Positions 16,542-24,865 of a stretch of 64,000 bases of DNA are shown here, one piece after another. Every line of letters begins with the position of its first letter. Positions within the stretch are counted from its first letter, which is position 1. The stretch covers positions 493,093-557,092 of the forward strand of contig NZ_LYPC01000028.1 of NCBI RefSeq assembly GCF_001700435.1. Reading direction: 5' to 3'. The translations under genes were made by a program, and so were the position numbers. This DNA comes from Paenibacillus pectinilyticus (GTDB lineage: Bacteria > Bacillota > Bacilli > Paenibacillales > NBRC-103111). Under the pieces are notes generated by a model that searched no databases, had not been told where the DNA came from, and was given only the letters and a program-made list of their open reading frames with translations.

Positions 16542-18365
16542 TTATCCTCCCTTTATCGGAATGATCATCTGAATCCTAGTCCCTTTATCAGGTTCACTCT
16601 GCACATCCATGTGGAATTTCTCCCCAAAGGTCATGGTCATGCGTTCATGCACATTAAACAGACCAATCCCCGAAAATCCGCCCCCAGTACCTTCCACAAC
16701 AGCCATTCTCTTCTCGCCATGTACCAGCTTGTAACGGAGCGCTTCCAGCTTCTCCTCATCCATCCCGATACCGTCATCTTCTACGATGAGAATTAAGCTA
16801 TCATTCTCGATCTGAGCTTGAATCCTAATAAGCCCTGCACTCCGATTGAGCCCATGTATAAGCGCATTCTCCACCATTGGCTGCAGGAAGAAACGCGGGA
16901 CTTGAACGAGGAAAGCCTCCGATGGCACATCGAGCACGAAGGTCGCTTCCTCTCTCTGACGCATATTCATGAGATCGACATAGTGAGTGAGCAGGTCAAT
17001 CTCTTCATGCAGCGAAATTTCATCCTGCTCCTGGCTGACACTCATCCGCAGTAATCGGGACAGGGAACCAATCATATTCGCGCTCTCTGGATCCCCTCGT
17101 CGCATGACTTTCATTCGAATGGAATTCAGCACATTAAATAAAAAATGAGGGCTGATCTGAGCTTGCAGCATCGCCAGTTCTGCTTTTCGTTTGCGGGCTT
17201 GCGTATCCGACACCTCGGCGATCATATCTTTGACTTTATCTAGCATCTGATCGAACGAGTAACCTAATCGGCCGATTTCATCCTGTCCCCGTACACCTGA
17301 ACGAACAGACAAATTCCCCATCTGCACCAGCTTGGCGACCTTCCCTAACTGCATAATAGGCCGAGTAAATGTCCTCAGCAACAAAAGCAGCAGGATTAGA
17401 AAGACAACGAACGAGCTCATTTGTAAAATAAATACATTATTAAAAATCGTCGTGATATTTACAATAGCTTGCTTATAGGGCTGCATCGATACGAGATTCC
17501 AATCCGTCGTTCCTAGATTCAATGGCTGCTTCGTAATTAAGTAATTCTCCTTATTTACAGGCACAATGGCAGACGAACTAGCACCTTGCAGCTGTTGCAA
17601 ATAGGAAAGCTTCGTGCCGATTTTCTTCGGATCCCGATGCGACATGATCTGATCATCTCCATTGACGATCATGAAATCAACGTGATCACCAAGCCGATCG
17701 AATAATTGATTGAGCTGGTTTTCCATCATCGTGACAACCACATAGCCATACAGCTCTTTATTATCAAGACGCAGGGTGCGAACGACGGATACTTGATACG
17801 GATTATCGACCTTTAACGTCTGGAATTCGGTCGGCGTTGTTCCTGTCCAATAGGACTGAAATCCATTCAAGTTCTTTAAATTTTCGAACCATGGCTCGGT
17901 TTTTAATTGTAAGGGATTATATTCGGAAATCGAGTAGTTCATGAAATAAGAACCGTCTGTCAGAAGGACAGTCACGAAGCAATGTTCGCCTAAAGCCATC
18001 AAGCTGAGACTATCTAACTCTTCGATGACACGGTTGGTATCGGTAAACTTCTGATAGGAATCCTCTTTGCCTTCGTAAGCGTTTCCAGAGGCAAGCATTT
18101 TAAAATAATGTGTCATTTCAGGGTTCACTTGAATGTAATTCGCGATGCTAAGCATGCGTTTCAACAAATTGGTCACGTTGCCGTTGATGAGGAGAAGCGA
18201 TTCTTGGGCATTGGATACGGCCTGCTTTTTTACAGCTTCCTGCGTTAATCCGTTATAAATGAACAAGGTGCATGCGGCAGGCACGAGAATACAAGCGATC
18301 GAAGCGATCATTAATTTATACCGAACAGAACGAAGCGTAAGCCTTTCTTTGAAACGGCTCCACAC
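16542..18365 (-). CDS. YesM-type sensor histidine kinase
   Basis: A membrane sensor with a first transmembrane segment near residues 19-35, an extracytoplasmic dCache-like domain, a second segment (about 313-331, LILLLLLLRTF), HAMP, and a His_kinase domain of the YesM type (H407 in QISPHFLFNVLNSIR) followed by HATPase (DDGIGMDEE; GGGFSGIGLFNVHER). The frame opens at ATG 18401, but that codon sits inside the loop of a terminator hairpin (18384-18416). GTG 18365 has AAGGGGG eight bases upstream and is taken as the start, giving 607 residues. It pairs with the YesN regulator downstream and probably senses the sugar taken up by the adjacent ABC system. Confidence 0.9.
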   Translation of the reverse strand: MWSRFKERLTLRSVRYKLMIASIACILVPAACTLFIYNGLTQEAVKKQAVSNAQESLLLINGNVTNLLKRMLSIANYIQVNPEMTHYFKMLASGNAYEGKEDSYQKFTDTNRVIEELDSLSLMALGEHCFVTVLLTDGSYFMNYSISEYNPLQLKTEPWFENLKNLNGFQSYWTGTTPTEFQTLKVDNPYQVSVVRTLRLDNKELYGYVVVTMMENQLNQLFDRLGDHVDFMIVNGDDQIMSHRDPKKIGTKLSYLQQLQGASSSAIVPVNKENYLITKQPLNLGTTDWNLVSMQPYKQAIVNITTIFNNVFILQMSSFVVFLILLLLLLRTFTRPIMQLGKVAKLVQMGNLSVRSGVRGQDEIGRLGYSFDQMLDKVKDMIAEVSDTQARKRKAELAMLQAQISPHFLFNVLNSIRMKVMRRGDPESANMIGSLSRLLRMSVSQEQDEISLHEEIDLLTHYVDLMNMRQREEATFVLDVPSEAFLVQVPRFFLQPMVENALIHGLNRSAGLIRIQAQIENDSLILIVEDDGIGMDEEKLEALRYKLVHGEKRMAVVEGTGGGFSGIGLFNVHERMTMTFGEKFHMDVQSEPDKGTRIQMIIPIKGG

Positions 18366-18383
18366 GCAGAAATCCCCCTTAAA

Positions 18384-18416
18384 AGACAAAAAGGGGGCCA
18401 TTCAAGCCCGCCCCCT
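18384..18416 (-). terminator. Terminator after the sugar-binding-protein gene
   Basis: On the minus strand AGGGGGC and GCCCCCT pair around an 11-base loop and are followed by TTTTTG. It lies between the binding-protein stop (18439) and the kinase start (18365), so it probably lowers readthrough from the highly expressed ABC genes into the kinase-regulator genes. Confidence 0.8.
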
Positions 18417-18438
18417 GTTACCGCAAGTATACCAGAAT

Positions 18439-19857
18439 TTACTTTTTATTCGAAGCAATAATTTTATCAACCTGATCCTGTGAATTCTTGATCATCGTAT
18501 CGATGTCCTCTTTGCCAAGAATCAATTTCTCATACTCGGTGTTCAGCACCTTATACACTTCGGCTTGGTACGACGCTGGCGGAACAACCTGTGATGCCTT
18601 GGAGATCGCTAACGTGTTGACTAGGGAAGCTTTATCTACTTTTTCTGGATTTTTCGTGCCGCTAAGGATCGTATCGATGATGCTGGCAACGTCGTCATTT
18701 TTCACTTTGCTCCAGGAAGGAATGTTCTTTCCTTGTACAATTTGCCCCTCGGAAGTGTACCAACGAACGAACTTATAAGCCTCATCTTTATGCTTAGAGT
18801 TCGCGCCAACAGCAACGTAATCTGTTGTTACTGGTGTTAGACCGTTCGGATCGCCTGGGTTATTTTTAGGAAATGGAGCAACTGCGACATTGAATGTAAG
18901 CGGCACCTTATCCGTACCGCCGATCTCGGTGTTCATCCAACTGCCAATTGCAATCATACTCGCCGATTGATTGAAGAATTCGGTCCGATACGCGAGCTTC
19001 TGTGAAATGATATCCGCATACGGAACGGACGATTTGTCTTCTTTTTCCATTCTCACACGCAGCTCTAAGGTTTTCTTAAAGTTCGGATCACCAATGTTTG
19101 ACGTGCCGTCAACCTTCAAGAGATCTGAATTGACGGGTTGGTTTTCCTGCATCAGCTTCAAGTATTCCATCCAACCCCCGCCTTGCGGGCCATGGAAGTA
19201 AGTACCGTAGCGCTTCGAAGCGCCATCGCCTTTGGTCAACTTCTTCGCGTAGTCAGCGAAATCGTTCCAAGTCCAATCCGTCGGAACTTTCAGCCCTACT
19301 TCGTCCAAGTTGTCTTTGTTTAACAACACGTACCATGGGTTAAATTTACCTGGAAGCGAATACACTTTGCCGTTCAAGTGCGTATCAACCTTGTATTCTT
19401 CCTCTTCCTTATATCCATCCTTAGCGATGAAATCATCTAGCGGAGCTGCCATACCAAGTCCTACGCGCTGTGCATAGGATGCGGGATCACTGAACATGAG
19501 AACGTCAATCGTTTCGCCCGAAGCAGCTGCCAAATCCAGCTTCTTCGTCGCTTCTTGTGTATCCCCTTTTTCACTAAGCTGGACCAGTTCCACTTTGATG
19601 CCCGGGTTCTTGGCTGTGAAGGCGTCCAACGTTTTCTTCCAGTTATACTGATCCTCTGTCCCATACGTGTACAAACGAATGTTGACGGGATCCACTTTTG
19701 TCGGTGCCGCTGTTGCTGCAGCCGTGGCGGCTGCTGTAGCAGCGGCTGACGCATCTGGAGATGCCGTCGTTGTGCTGCTTCCCGAGGAGCTGCAAGCGGA
19801 TAATAAACCAACAACCATACTGCCTGCAAGAACACCTGACCATAGATTCTTTTTCAT
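18439..19857 (-). CDS. Sugar ABC transporter substrate-binding lipoprotein
   Basis: A 472-residue lipoprotein with signal peptide and lipobox LLSAC (C22), followed by a low-complexity Ser/Ala/Thr tether (about 23-50). The remainder is a family-1 (MalE/UgpB-like) solute-binding protein: KKTLDAFTAKNPGIKVELVQ near the start and RTEFFNQSASMIAIGSWM later. It delivers a carbohydrate to the two permeases encoded upstream. Ligand unknown; the nearby GH59 enzyme suggests a galactose-containing sugar. No ATPase gene is present, which is usual because a shared MsmX-type ATPase serves these systems. A 172-bp gap before it may hold its own promoter. Confidence 0.9.
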   Translation of the reverse strand: MKKNLWSGVLAGSMVVGLLSACSSSGSSTTTASPDASAAATAAATAAATAAPTKVDPVNIRLYTYGTEDQYNWKKTLDAFTAKNPGIKVELVQLSEKGDTQEATKKLDLAAASGETIDVLMFSDPASYAQRVGLGMAAPLDDFIAKDGYKEEEEYKVDTHLNGKVYSLPGKFNPWYVLLNKDNLDEVGLKVPTDWTWNDFADYAKKLTKGDGASKRYGTYFHGPQGGGWMEYLKLMQENQPVNSDLLKVDGTSNIGDPNFKKTLELRVRMEKEDKSSVPYADIISQKLAYRTEFFNQSASMIAIGSWMNTEIGGTDKVPLTFNVAVAPFPKNNPGDPNGLTPVTTDYVAVGANSKHKDEAYKFVRWYTSEGQIVQGKNIPSWSKVKNDDVASIIDTILSGTKNPEKVDKASLVNTLAISKASQVVPPASYQAEVYKVLNTEYEKLILGKEDIDTMIKNSQDQVDKIIASNKK

Positions 19858-20029
19858 ATGAACCCTCCTTAAAGTTTTCGCTAGGAAACTAGCAATTCTA
19901 GTGCTCTTTGTAATGGTTGATGAATCGTCGACAATTCACATTATAGCGAGACATAATTCTAACCTCATGAAACTAAATTTACTTTTTTAGAAAAATTTTT
20001 ACCATTATGGGGATTTTTTGCATTAATAT

Positions 20030-20869
20030 TCATCCTTTAATCCCTCCCACGGCTATGCCCTTGAGGACGTTTTTCTGACCAATAACGAAGATGATCAACA
20101 ATGGCAGAATCGCAGACACGGCAGCAGCCATAATGAGTGAGTAGAATGCTCCACTAACCGAAGTGAATTTCTGCATGCCGAGTTGAATCGTGAATAATTT
20201 GTCAGAACGCAGGAAGATAAGTGGGTTAAAATAGTCATTCCATGTCCAGCCGAATCGGAGAATGGCATACGTCGCAACCGCTGGCTTCACCATCGGTAAT
20301 CCGATGGCATAGAAAATCCGGAAGTGGCCTGCTCCATCGATCTTCGCTGATTCAATAAACTCTTGATGCACACCCATGAAAAATTGGCGCAGCATAAACG
20401 TTCCCAACACACTAAAGCTGCCCAGCAGGATCAAACCCAGATGACTGTCGAACAACCCAATATATCGGTACAGGATGAACTCAGGGATTATGACAGCATA
20501 ATTAGGAATCATATACGTCGCGAGAACGATCATGAATAAATATTTGCCCGCTGTGAACTGAATTTTGGAGAAGCCATAAGCAGCTAAGCTAGACACCGTA
20601 CAGGAAATCAGGGTCGTCAGTACACTGACTTTAATAGAATTCCAATAATATCGATAAAACGGATATTTCCCGAACCAGACTTCCTTATAGTTAGCGACCG
20701 CATGCCATTGCTTAGGAAGCCAATGGATCGGATAGACGAACACTTCATTTTCCACCTTTAACGAAGTCACGAACATCCAGAAAAAAGGCAGCAAAAAGAG
20801 TAAACTCCCCGCGAACATAATGATCGTAATGATACTTTTACGCCATTCCAATACGAATCGAGCCTTCAT
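20030..20869 (-). CDS. Carbohydrate ABC transporter permease (MalG/UgpE type)
   Basis: A 279-residue inner-membrane permease with six segments and the EAA loop EFIESAKIDGAGHFRIFYAI that docks the ATPase. The end, NVLKGIAVGGIKG, is the typical C-terminus of MalG-type permeases. It is translated 15 bases after the partner permease and forms the second half of the channel for the binding protein at 18439. Confidence 0.92.
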   Translation of the reverse strand: MKARFVLEWRKSIITIIMFAGSLLFLLPFFWMFVTSLKVENEVFVYPIHWLPKQWHAVANYKEVWFGKYPFYRYYWNSIKVSVLTTLISCTVSSLAAYGFSKIQFTAGKYLFMIVLATYMIPNYAVIIPEFILYRYIGLFDSHLGLILLGSFSVLGTFMLRQFFMGVHQEFIESAKIDGAGHFRIFYAIGLPMVKPAVATYAILRFGWTWNDYFNPLIFLRSDKLFTIQLGMQKFTSVSGAFYSLIMAAAVSAILPLLIIFVIGQKNVLKGIAVGGIKG

Positions 20870-20884
20870 TGGTCCTCTCCTTCC

Positions 20885-21832
20885 TTAGTAGTTCACCCAT
20901 TTTTTTTGAGCAGCCCATTGCCCAAGCGTAATGAGCAGAACGAATACGAACATAATGACCGCCATGGAGGAGGAGTATCCTACTTTTAAATTGACGAAGG
21001 CCGTATTATATAAATCCCAAAGCATATTCGTTGTCGAATTAATGGGCCCGCCTTGCGTTAAGATTGCAATGACCTCAAATACTTTGAACGTCGAAATGAT
21101 GCCTGTAATCATCAGGAAAAAAGAAGTGGAAGACAAGAGCGGAAATGTAATACGTGTGAATTTCACCCAAGCATTCGCACCATCGATTTCGGCAGCTTCA
21201 TATAAGTCACTTGGAATCGCTTGCAAGCCCGCAATATAAATGATCATATTAAACCCAATTGACGTCCAAATCGTAATCATCATGACCGAGATCAATGCGA
21301 AGTTGGGGTCTGCGATCCATAAAGGCGGATTCTTAAAACCAATCGATTTCAAGAATTCGTTAATGGGTCCATAGGACGGTTGAAAAAGCACCTGAAATAC
21401 AATGGCAACCGCGACAATACTCGAAATATAGGGCATATAATAGGCGACTTTAAAGTAGCTTTTGAGGTATACATATCGATCGATTATGATAGCCAGCACC
21501 ATCGAAATCAGCATATACACAGGTACTGCAAGTAGAAATAGGAAGTTATTCACGACAGATTTTATGAAAATATCGTCATGGAGGAGCTTCTTAAAATTCG
21601 CAATACCCACCCATTTCAAGCCATGTATACCTGCAACGAAATTCCAATCGGCCAAACTCAGCACGAACGTTGCTAGAATAGGCAGCAGGACTAGAATGAA
21701 TACACCGAGTAACATCGGGCCCACGAAAAGAAAGCCCGCAAGTGTCTCTCCTTTTTGAAGTGACCGCGTCTTTTTTCTTGTCCGTAGGGCGGTGTCCGGC
21801 TGTCGGATAGTCCGTTCAACTGTGTGACGAAT
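20885..21832 (-). CDS. Carbohydrate ABC transporter permease (MalF/UgpA type), apparent AUU start
   Basis: A permease with six segments and EAA loop LYEAAEIDGANAWVKFTRIT. The only conventional in-frame start is GTG at 21724, which would fall inside the first membrane segment and has no ribosome binding site. Upstream the frame stays open and encodes a normal cytoplasmic lead (KKTRSLQKGETLAGFLFVGP). It ends at an in-frame TGA, followed two codons later by ATT at 21832, six bases after AGAGGTGA (21846-21839). I therefore place the start at ATT, giving 315 residues. A sequence error is the main alternative. First gene of the ABC operon, transcribed from the promoter near 21867. Confidence 0.8.
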   Translation of the reverse strand: MRHTVERTIRQPDTALRTRKKTRSLQKGETLAGFLFVGPMLLGVFILVLLPILATFVLSLADWNFVAGIHGLKWVGIANFKKLLHDDIFIKSVVNNFLFLLAVPVYMLISMVLAIIIDRYVYLKSYFKVAYYMPYISSIVAVAIVFQVLFQPSYGPINEFLKSIGFKNPPLWIADPNFALISVMMITIWTSIGFNMIIYIAGLQAIPSDLYEAAEIDGANAWVKFTRITFPLLSSTSFFLMITGIISTFKVFEVIAILTQGGPINSTTNMLWDLYNTAFVNLKVGYSSSMAVIMFVFVLLITLGQWAAQKKWVNY

Positions 21833-21866
21833 GGCTGCTCACCTCTGATCTTCTAAGATTGTTCTC

Positions 21867-21909
21867 ATTATAATCAAAATACGATCCCCCCATATGACGG
21901 TATTTTGAT
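21867..21909 (-). promoter_or_regulatory. Promoter and 10-bp inverted repeat of the sugar ABC operon
   Basis: TATAAT (21872-21867, minus strand) is a good -10 about 35 bases before the permease start. Directly upstream, GTATTTTGAT and ATCAAAATAC (21873-21882 and 21900-21909) make a perfect 10-bp inverted repeat with a 17-bp spacer. No good -35 is visible, which fits an activator-dependent promoter, perhaps bound by the YesN regulator. The factor is inferred. Confidence 0.45.
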
Positions 21910-21973
21910 GATCTTCACAATTATTTTTACTTATTCACCCAATTGCTGGTGGTTTCAACGACTAAACAGCATA

Positions 21974-22011
21974 AAAAAACCAAACGCAAGAACGATAGAT
22001 CATGCGTTTGG
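21974..22011 (-). terminator. Terminator of the GHKL ATPase gene
   Basis: On the minus strand CCAAACGCA and TGCGTTTGG pair around a 20-base loop and are followed by seven T, 15 bases past the stop at 22026. Confidence 0.8.
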
Positions 22012-22025
22012 CACATTATTTTCTT

Positions 22026-23225
22026 TTACAATGCTTCCAACAATCGTTGCCGATCCCCTGATCCGACCAAATGGATCAAATGCGCCAGCACTTTCTTCTG
22101 CTCGGGATTCAATCTGGCAAACACGCGAGGCTCTGCATGGCACAATTCCCTAATCGCAGCTTCCAGTTCATCTTTATGCGCGGTTGCTTCAGGATCACCT
22201 GCAAACGTTGGAAATGCCTTCGATTCCGCGAAATCCTTAATGACCGCATCGGATAATTTGCGTAAATAGGGCTGCCTTTTATCCGTAATAAAGCTGCCAA
22301 GCTCTTCAAGTAAGAATTGGAACGCGTCGCTCTTTCTACTGGAGCCGAACGTGAAAGCCTGTTGGCCGCTGACATCCTCATTCGAGAAATCAAACTGATC
22401 AAACAGCCTGCTCTGAATATACACACTATGGTAAAAGGCGTCGCCTTTATTGTTAAACGTTGTAGGCTGTTTATGTTTCTCTACCTGCTTCGAGTCGATG
22501 AAATACAGTTTGGAATACTCATGATTAATGCGATCCGCCCAGCGAATATAGGTGATGTTAAACTTCGTTTGGGACACCGGATGCACGGACATGAAGGATT
22601 CTTTCTCCGCGATCAAGCTCGCATAATCCAAAGGCTCACCATCAATTCGAATGACGTAAGGCTTGTCCGCATGAAGCTCCAAGAACCAGCCGAACTCTCT
22701 GCTTAAAAAAGCTAGACAATCCTCCAGCACGAACTCCTTGATCACATGATTAAAGGTAACGAGCGTGCCTCTGTCCCTGTCTGTCAGGGTGGGTTTCGTC
22801 ACCTGATACTTATCTAAACTTCTGGCATGAATATGAATGTCATACGTGTTTTTGAGCAGGAGACCATCCTCATACGTGGTTTGCCAGATGGCTTCCGATG
22901 CAAAATGGTGAAACGTTAGGCGGCCTATCCCATTTTTACCATGCATGGCTGAGGTTGTTCGCACACGTTTATCCGGATCCACACTCTTCTCCGATTCATA
23001 GAATGGCGTGAATTTCGCCTCAACTTCTTGCAGCTTAATCCCATAGCCATTGTCAGCAATTACAATTTGCTCTACACCGTCTAGTATGTTTTTGTGAAGG
23101 GTTATGTCTACAACCGTAGCCTCAGCGTCGAAACCGTTCCAAATGTATTCCGCAATAGCTTGCAAATAATCAAACTTTCGAAGCGCTTTTTCGATACCTT
23201 TTGAGGATATTTTTATGTTGTTCAT
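22026..23225 (-). CDS. GHKL-type ATP-binding protein (Hsp90/MutL-like fold)
   Basis: A 399-residue protein whose N-terminal half carries the Bergerat ATP-binding boxes: AEYIWNGFDAEA (N box), IADNGYGI (G1) and MHGKNGIGRLTF (G2). The rest resembles the transducer region of GHKL ATPases (for example REFGWFLELHADKPYVIRID). It ends with a helical tail (NPEQKKVLAHLIHLVGSGDR). No nuclease, histidine-kinase or topoisomerase domain was seen. MORC-like and mobile defence ATPases share the N-terminal layout but are usually longer; here a proper terminator follows, so the gene appears complete. Start ATG 23225 follows GAAAGGG. Function unknown. Confidence 0.7.
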   Translation of the reverse strand: MNNIKISSKGIEKALRKFDYLQAIAEYIWNGFDAEATVVDITLHKNILDGVEQIVIADNGYGIKLQEVEAKFTPFYESEKSVDPDKRVRTTSAMHGKNGIGRLTFHHFASEAIWQTTYEDGLLLKNTYDIHIHARSLDKYQVTKPTLTDRDRGTLVTFNHVIKEFVLEDCLAFLSREFGWFLELHADKPYVIRIDGEPLDYASLIAEKESFMSVHPVSQTKFNITYIRWADRINHEYSKLYFIDSKQVEKHKQPTTFNNKGDAFYHSVYIQSRLFDQFDFSNEDVSGQQAFTFGSSRKSDAFQFLLEELGSFITDKRQPYLRKLSDAVIKDFAESKAFPTFAGDPEATAHKDELEAAIRELCHAEPRVFARLNPEQKKVLAHLIHLVGSGDRQRLLEAL

Positions 23226-23342
23226 GGCGATCAACCCTTTCATCACATAATCACTTCAGATCCATACCTGTATCATATGGCAAAAAGCACATTTCGTATG
23301 TCGATTGGTGTCTTGCCTGGCCAAGTCTTTTTCGACAAAAAA

Positions 23343-23366
23343 AGCTGACACCTCTAGGTGCCAGCT
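23343..23366 (-). terminator. Terminator of the small HD-domain gene
   Basis: On the minus strand AGCTGGCACCT and AGGTGTCAGCT pair with a 2-base loop and are followed by seven T, 20 bases past the stop at 23386. Confidence 0.85.
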
Positions 23367-23385
23367 CTTCCACTGAGACTTATTG

Positions 23386-23814
23386 CTACGCCTCTTTAAA
23401 TTTCAGTTCAGCGATCGCTTTTTTGTACTTATCGATTCGTTCAACATCTTGACGGGTGGGATGTTCAATCCGGCTGAGGTCGCAATTGTCCTCTAAGTCG
23501 AGCAGCTTCACCACAGCGGCTAATGGATTGACTTTAATACGCTTGATAAAGCCTTCATACGATTCATCCGGTCTTCTCGTCAAGCAGTCTAACGCTTCAA
23601 TAACGGATAAGCTAAAGCCTTCCTTTTTCAAATCAAATAAGGTTATATGCGAATCCTCCACGACATCGTGCAGCACGGCAACGATAGATTCTTCCGTTGA
23701 TTGGGCCCGGCTGGCTAAGCGAATGGGATGTAAAATATAGGGATTCCCACCTTTGTCTACTTGACCATCATGTGCCTTAGACGCAATTAATATGGCTTTC
23801 GTTAGTGTGCTCAT
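23386..23814 (-). CDS. Small HD-domain phosphohydrolase (SpoT/Mesh1-like)
   Basis: A 142-residue single-domain HD protein with the order typical of the SpoT hydrolase domain: KAHDGQVDKGG (H15), YILHPIRLA (H29), AVLHDVVED (H49-D50 and E53-D54), then VKLLDLEDNCDLSRI. This is the pattern of small alarmone hydrolases that remove pyrophosphate from (p)ppGpp, though other nucleotides are possible. There is no synthetase domain. GAGAGGGAG precedes ATG 23814, chosen over an earlier in-frame start at 23832. A single gene with its own terminator. Confidence 0.75.
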   Translation of the reverse strand: MSTLTKAILIASKAHDGQVDKGGNPYILHPIRLASRAQSTEESIVAVLHDVVEDSHITLFDLKKEGFSLSVIEALDCLTRRPDESYEGFIKRIKVNPLAAVVKLLDLEDNCDLSRIEHPTRQDVERIDKYKKAIAELKFKEA

Positions 23815-23966
23815 GAATGTTCTCCCTCTCACGTTGGTCGTGGAAACGTTTTTTCCCAGTTATAACACAACTCTTGCTTTTTGCATATGGCTTCTCATTG
23901 TATAATGGAAAATAATAACCAATTAGGTTGTCTATTCAAAATAATAACACAACAAGGAGATTGACA

Positions 23967-24833
23967 ATGTCTACGCAATCCATACCAACAAGCCTCCCCG
24001 ATGGGGATCGCTCTCATATGCAAGGAGACTGTGCGCGCTGCTTCGGCCTATGCTGTGTCGCACTGCCTTATGCTGCTTCGTCAGACTTCGCAAACACCAA
24101 AGATGCTGGTCAGCCATGCACCCATCTGCAAGATGATTTCCGTTGCGGTGTGCATACGCAGCTCAGACAAATCGGTTTTCGCGGTTGCACGGTGTACGAT
24201 TGCTTCGGTGCAGGCCAGCATGTATCTCAGGTGACCTTTGGAGGACAAGACTGGCGCCAAGCGCCTAGCACGGCAAAGCCCATGTTTGATGTGTTTCCAA
24301 GGATGCGCCAGCTTCATGAGCTGCTCTGGTATTTGACTGAGGCTTTGAGCTTCGAGGCGGCTAGCGAGATCCATGATGAGCTTCGTGCCTCACTTGCTGA
24401 GACGGAGCGACTTACGCATCTCGATGCGGAGCGTCTCCTTCTACTAGACGTGGCGGCACATCGCGCCGCTGTCAATGTCCTGCTCCTGCGCGCAAGCGAG
24501 CTCGTCCGCGAGGAGGCGCTTCGCGCGCTGAAGAACGCGCCCGGCCGCCGCAAAGCTTACGGCCGAGGCGCAGATCTCATCGGCGCTAACCTCAAAGGCG
24601 CCGACTTGCGGGGCGCTAACCTGCGGGGCGCCTATCTCATTGCCGCTAATCTGAGCGGCGCCAATCTACGGAAGGCCGACCTCATCGGCGCTGATTTTCG
24701 AGATGCGGACCTCCGAGGTGCCGATCTGACGGACAGCCTATTTCTGACGCAGTTTCAAGTCAATGCAGCTAAAGGCGATGCGCTCACGAAGCTCCCGCCC
24801 TATTTAACCCGACCGCCACACTGGTCTTCCTAG
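23967..24833 (+). CDS. Cysteine-cluster protein with C-terminal pentapeptide repeats
   Basis: A 288-residue protein in three parts. Residues about 10-75 hold a cysteine cluster (GDCARCFGLCCVALPY, then CTHL, RCGVH, RGCTVYDCFG) resembling the YkgJ-type zinc or iron-sulfur motif. A helical, charged middle follows. Residues about 200-260 are eleven or more pentapeptide repeats (ADLIGANLKGADLRGANLRG and onward), expected to form a right-handed quadrilateral helix. Pentapeptide proteins can mimic DNA or act as scaffolds; the role of this fusion is unknown. AAGGAG precedes the ATG at 23967; an in-frame start at 23928 lacks one. The central coding part is GC-rich. Confidence 0.75.
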   Translation: MSTQSIPTSLPDGDRSHMQGDCARCFGLCCVALPYAASSDFANTKDAGQPCTHLQDDFRCGVHTQLRQIGFRGCTVYDCFGAGQHVSQVTFGGQDWRQAPSTAKPMFDVFPRMRQLHELLWYLTEALSFEAASEIHDELRASLAETERLTHLDAERLLLLDVAAHRAAVNVLLLRASELVREEALRALKNAPGRRKAYGRGADLIGANLKGADLRGANLRGAYLIAANLSGANLRKADLIGADFRDADLRGADLTDSLFLTQFQVNAAKGDALTKLPPYLTRPPHWSS

Positions 24834-24835
24834 GC

Positions 24836-24865
24836 ATGGTGAGGGAATTAAAGTTCCTTCACCAT
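24836..24865. terminator. Hairpin shared by two convergent gene ends
   Basis: ATGGTGAGGGAA and TTCCTTCACCAT pair (one G-T) around a 6-base loop. The hairpin begins three bases after the pentapeptide-protein stop and includes the last codons of the convergent GNAT gene. There is no T run, so termination is only likely. Confidence 0.5.

Noticed and set aside
19880..19893. GCTAG/CTAGC mini-hairpin before the binding-protein gene
   Set aside because: Only 5 bp of stem with no T run or conserved context; too short to support a regulatory call.
19918..19945. cre site before the sugar-binding-protein gene
   Set aside because: The sequence around ATGAATCGTCGACA places the CG one base off the consensus centre and has further mismatches, so it was not called.
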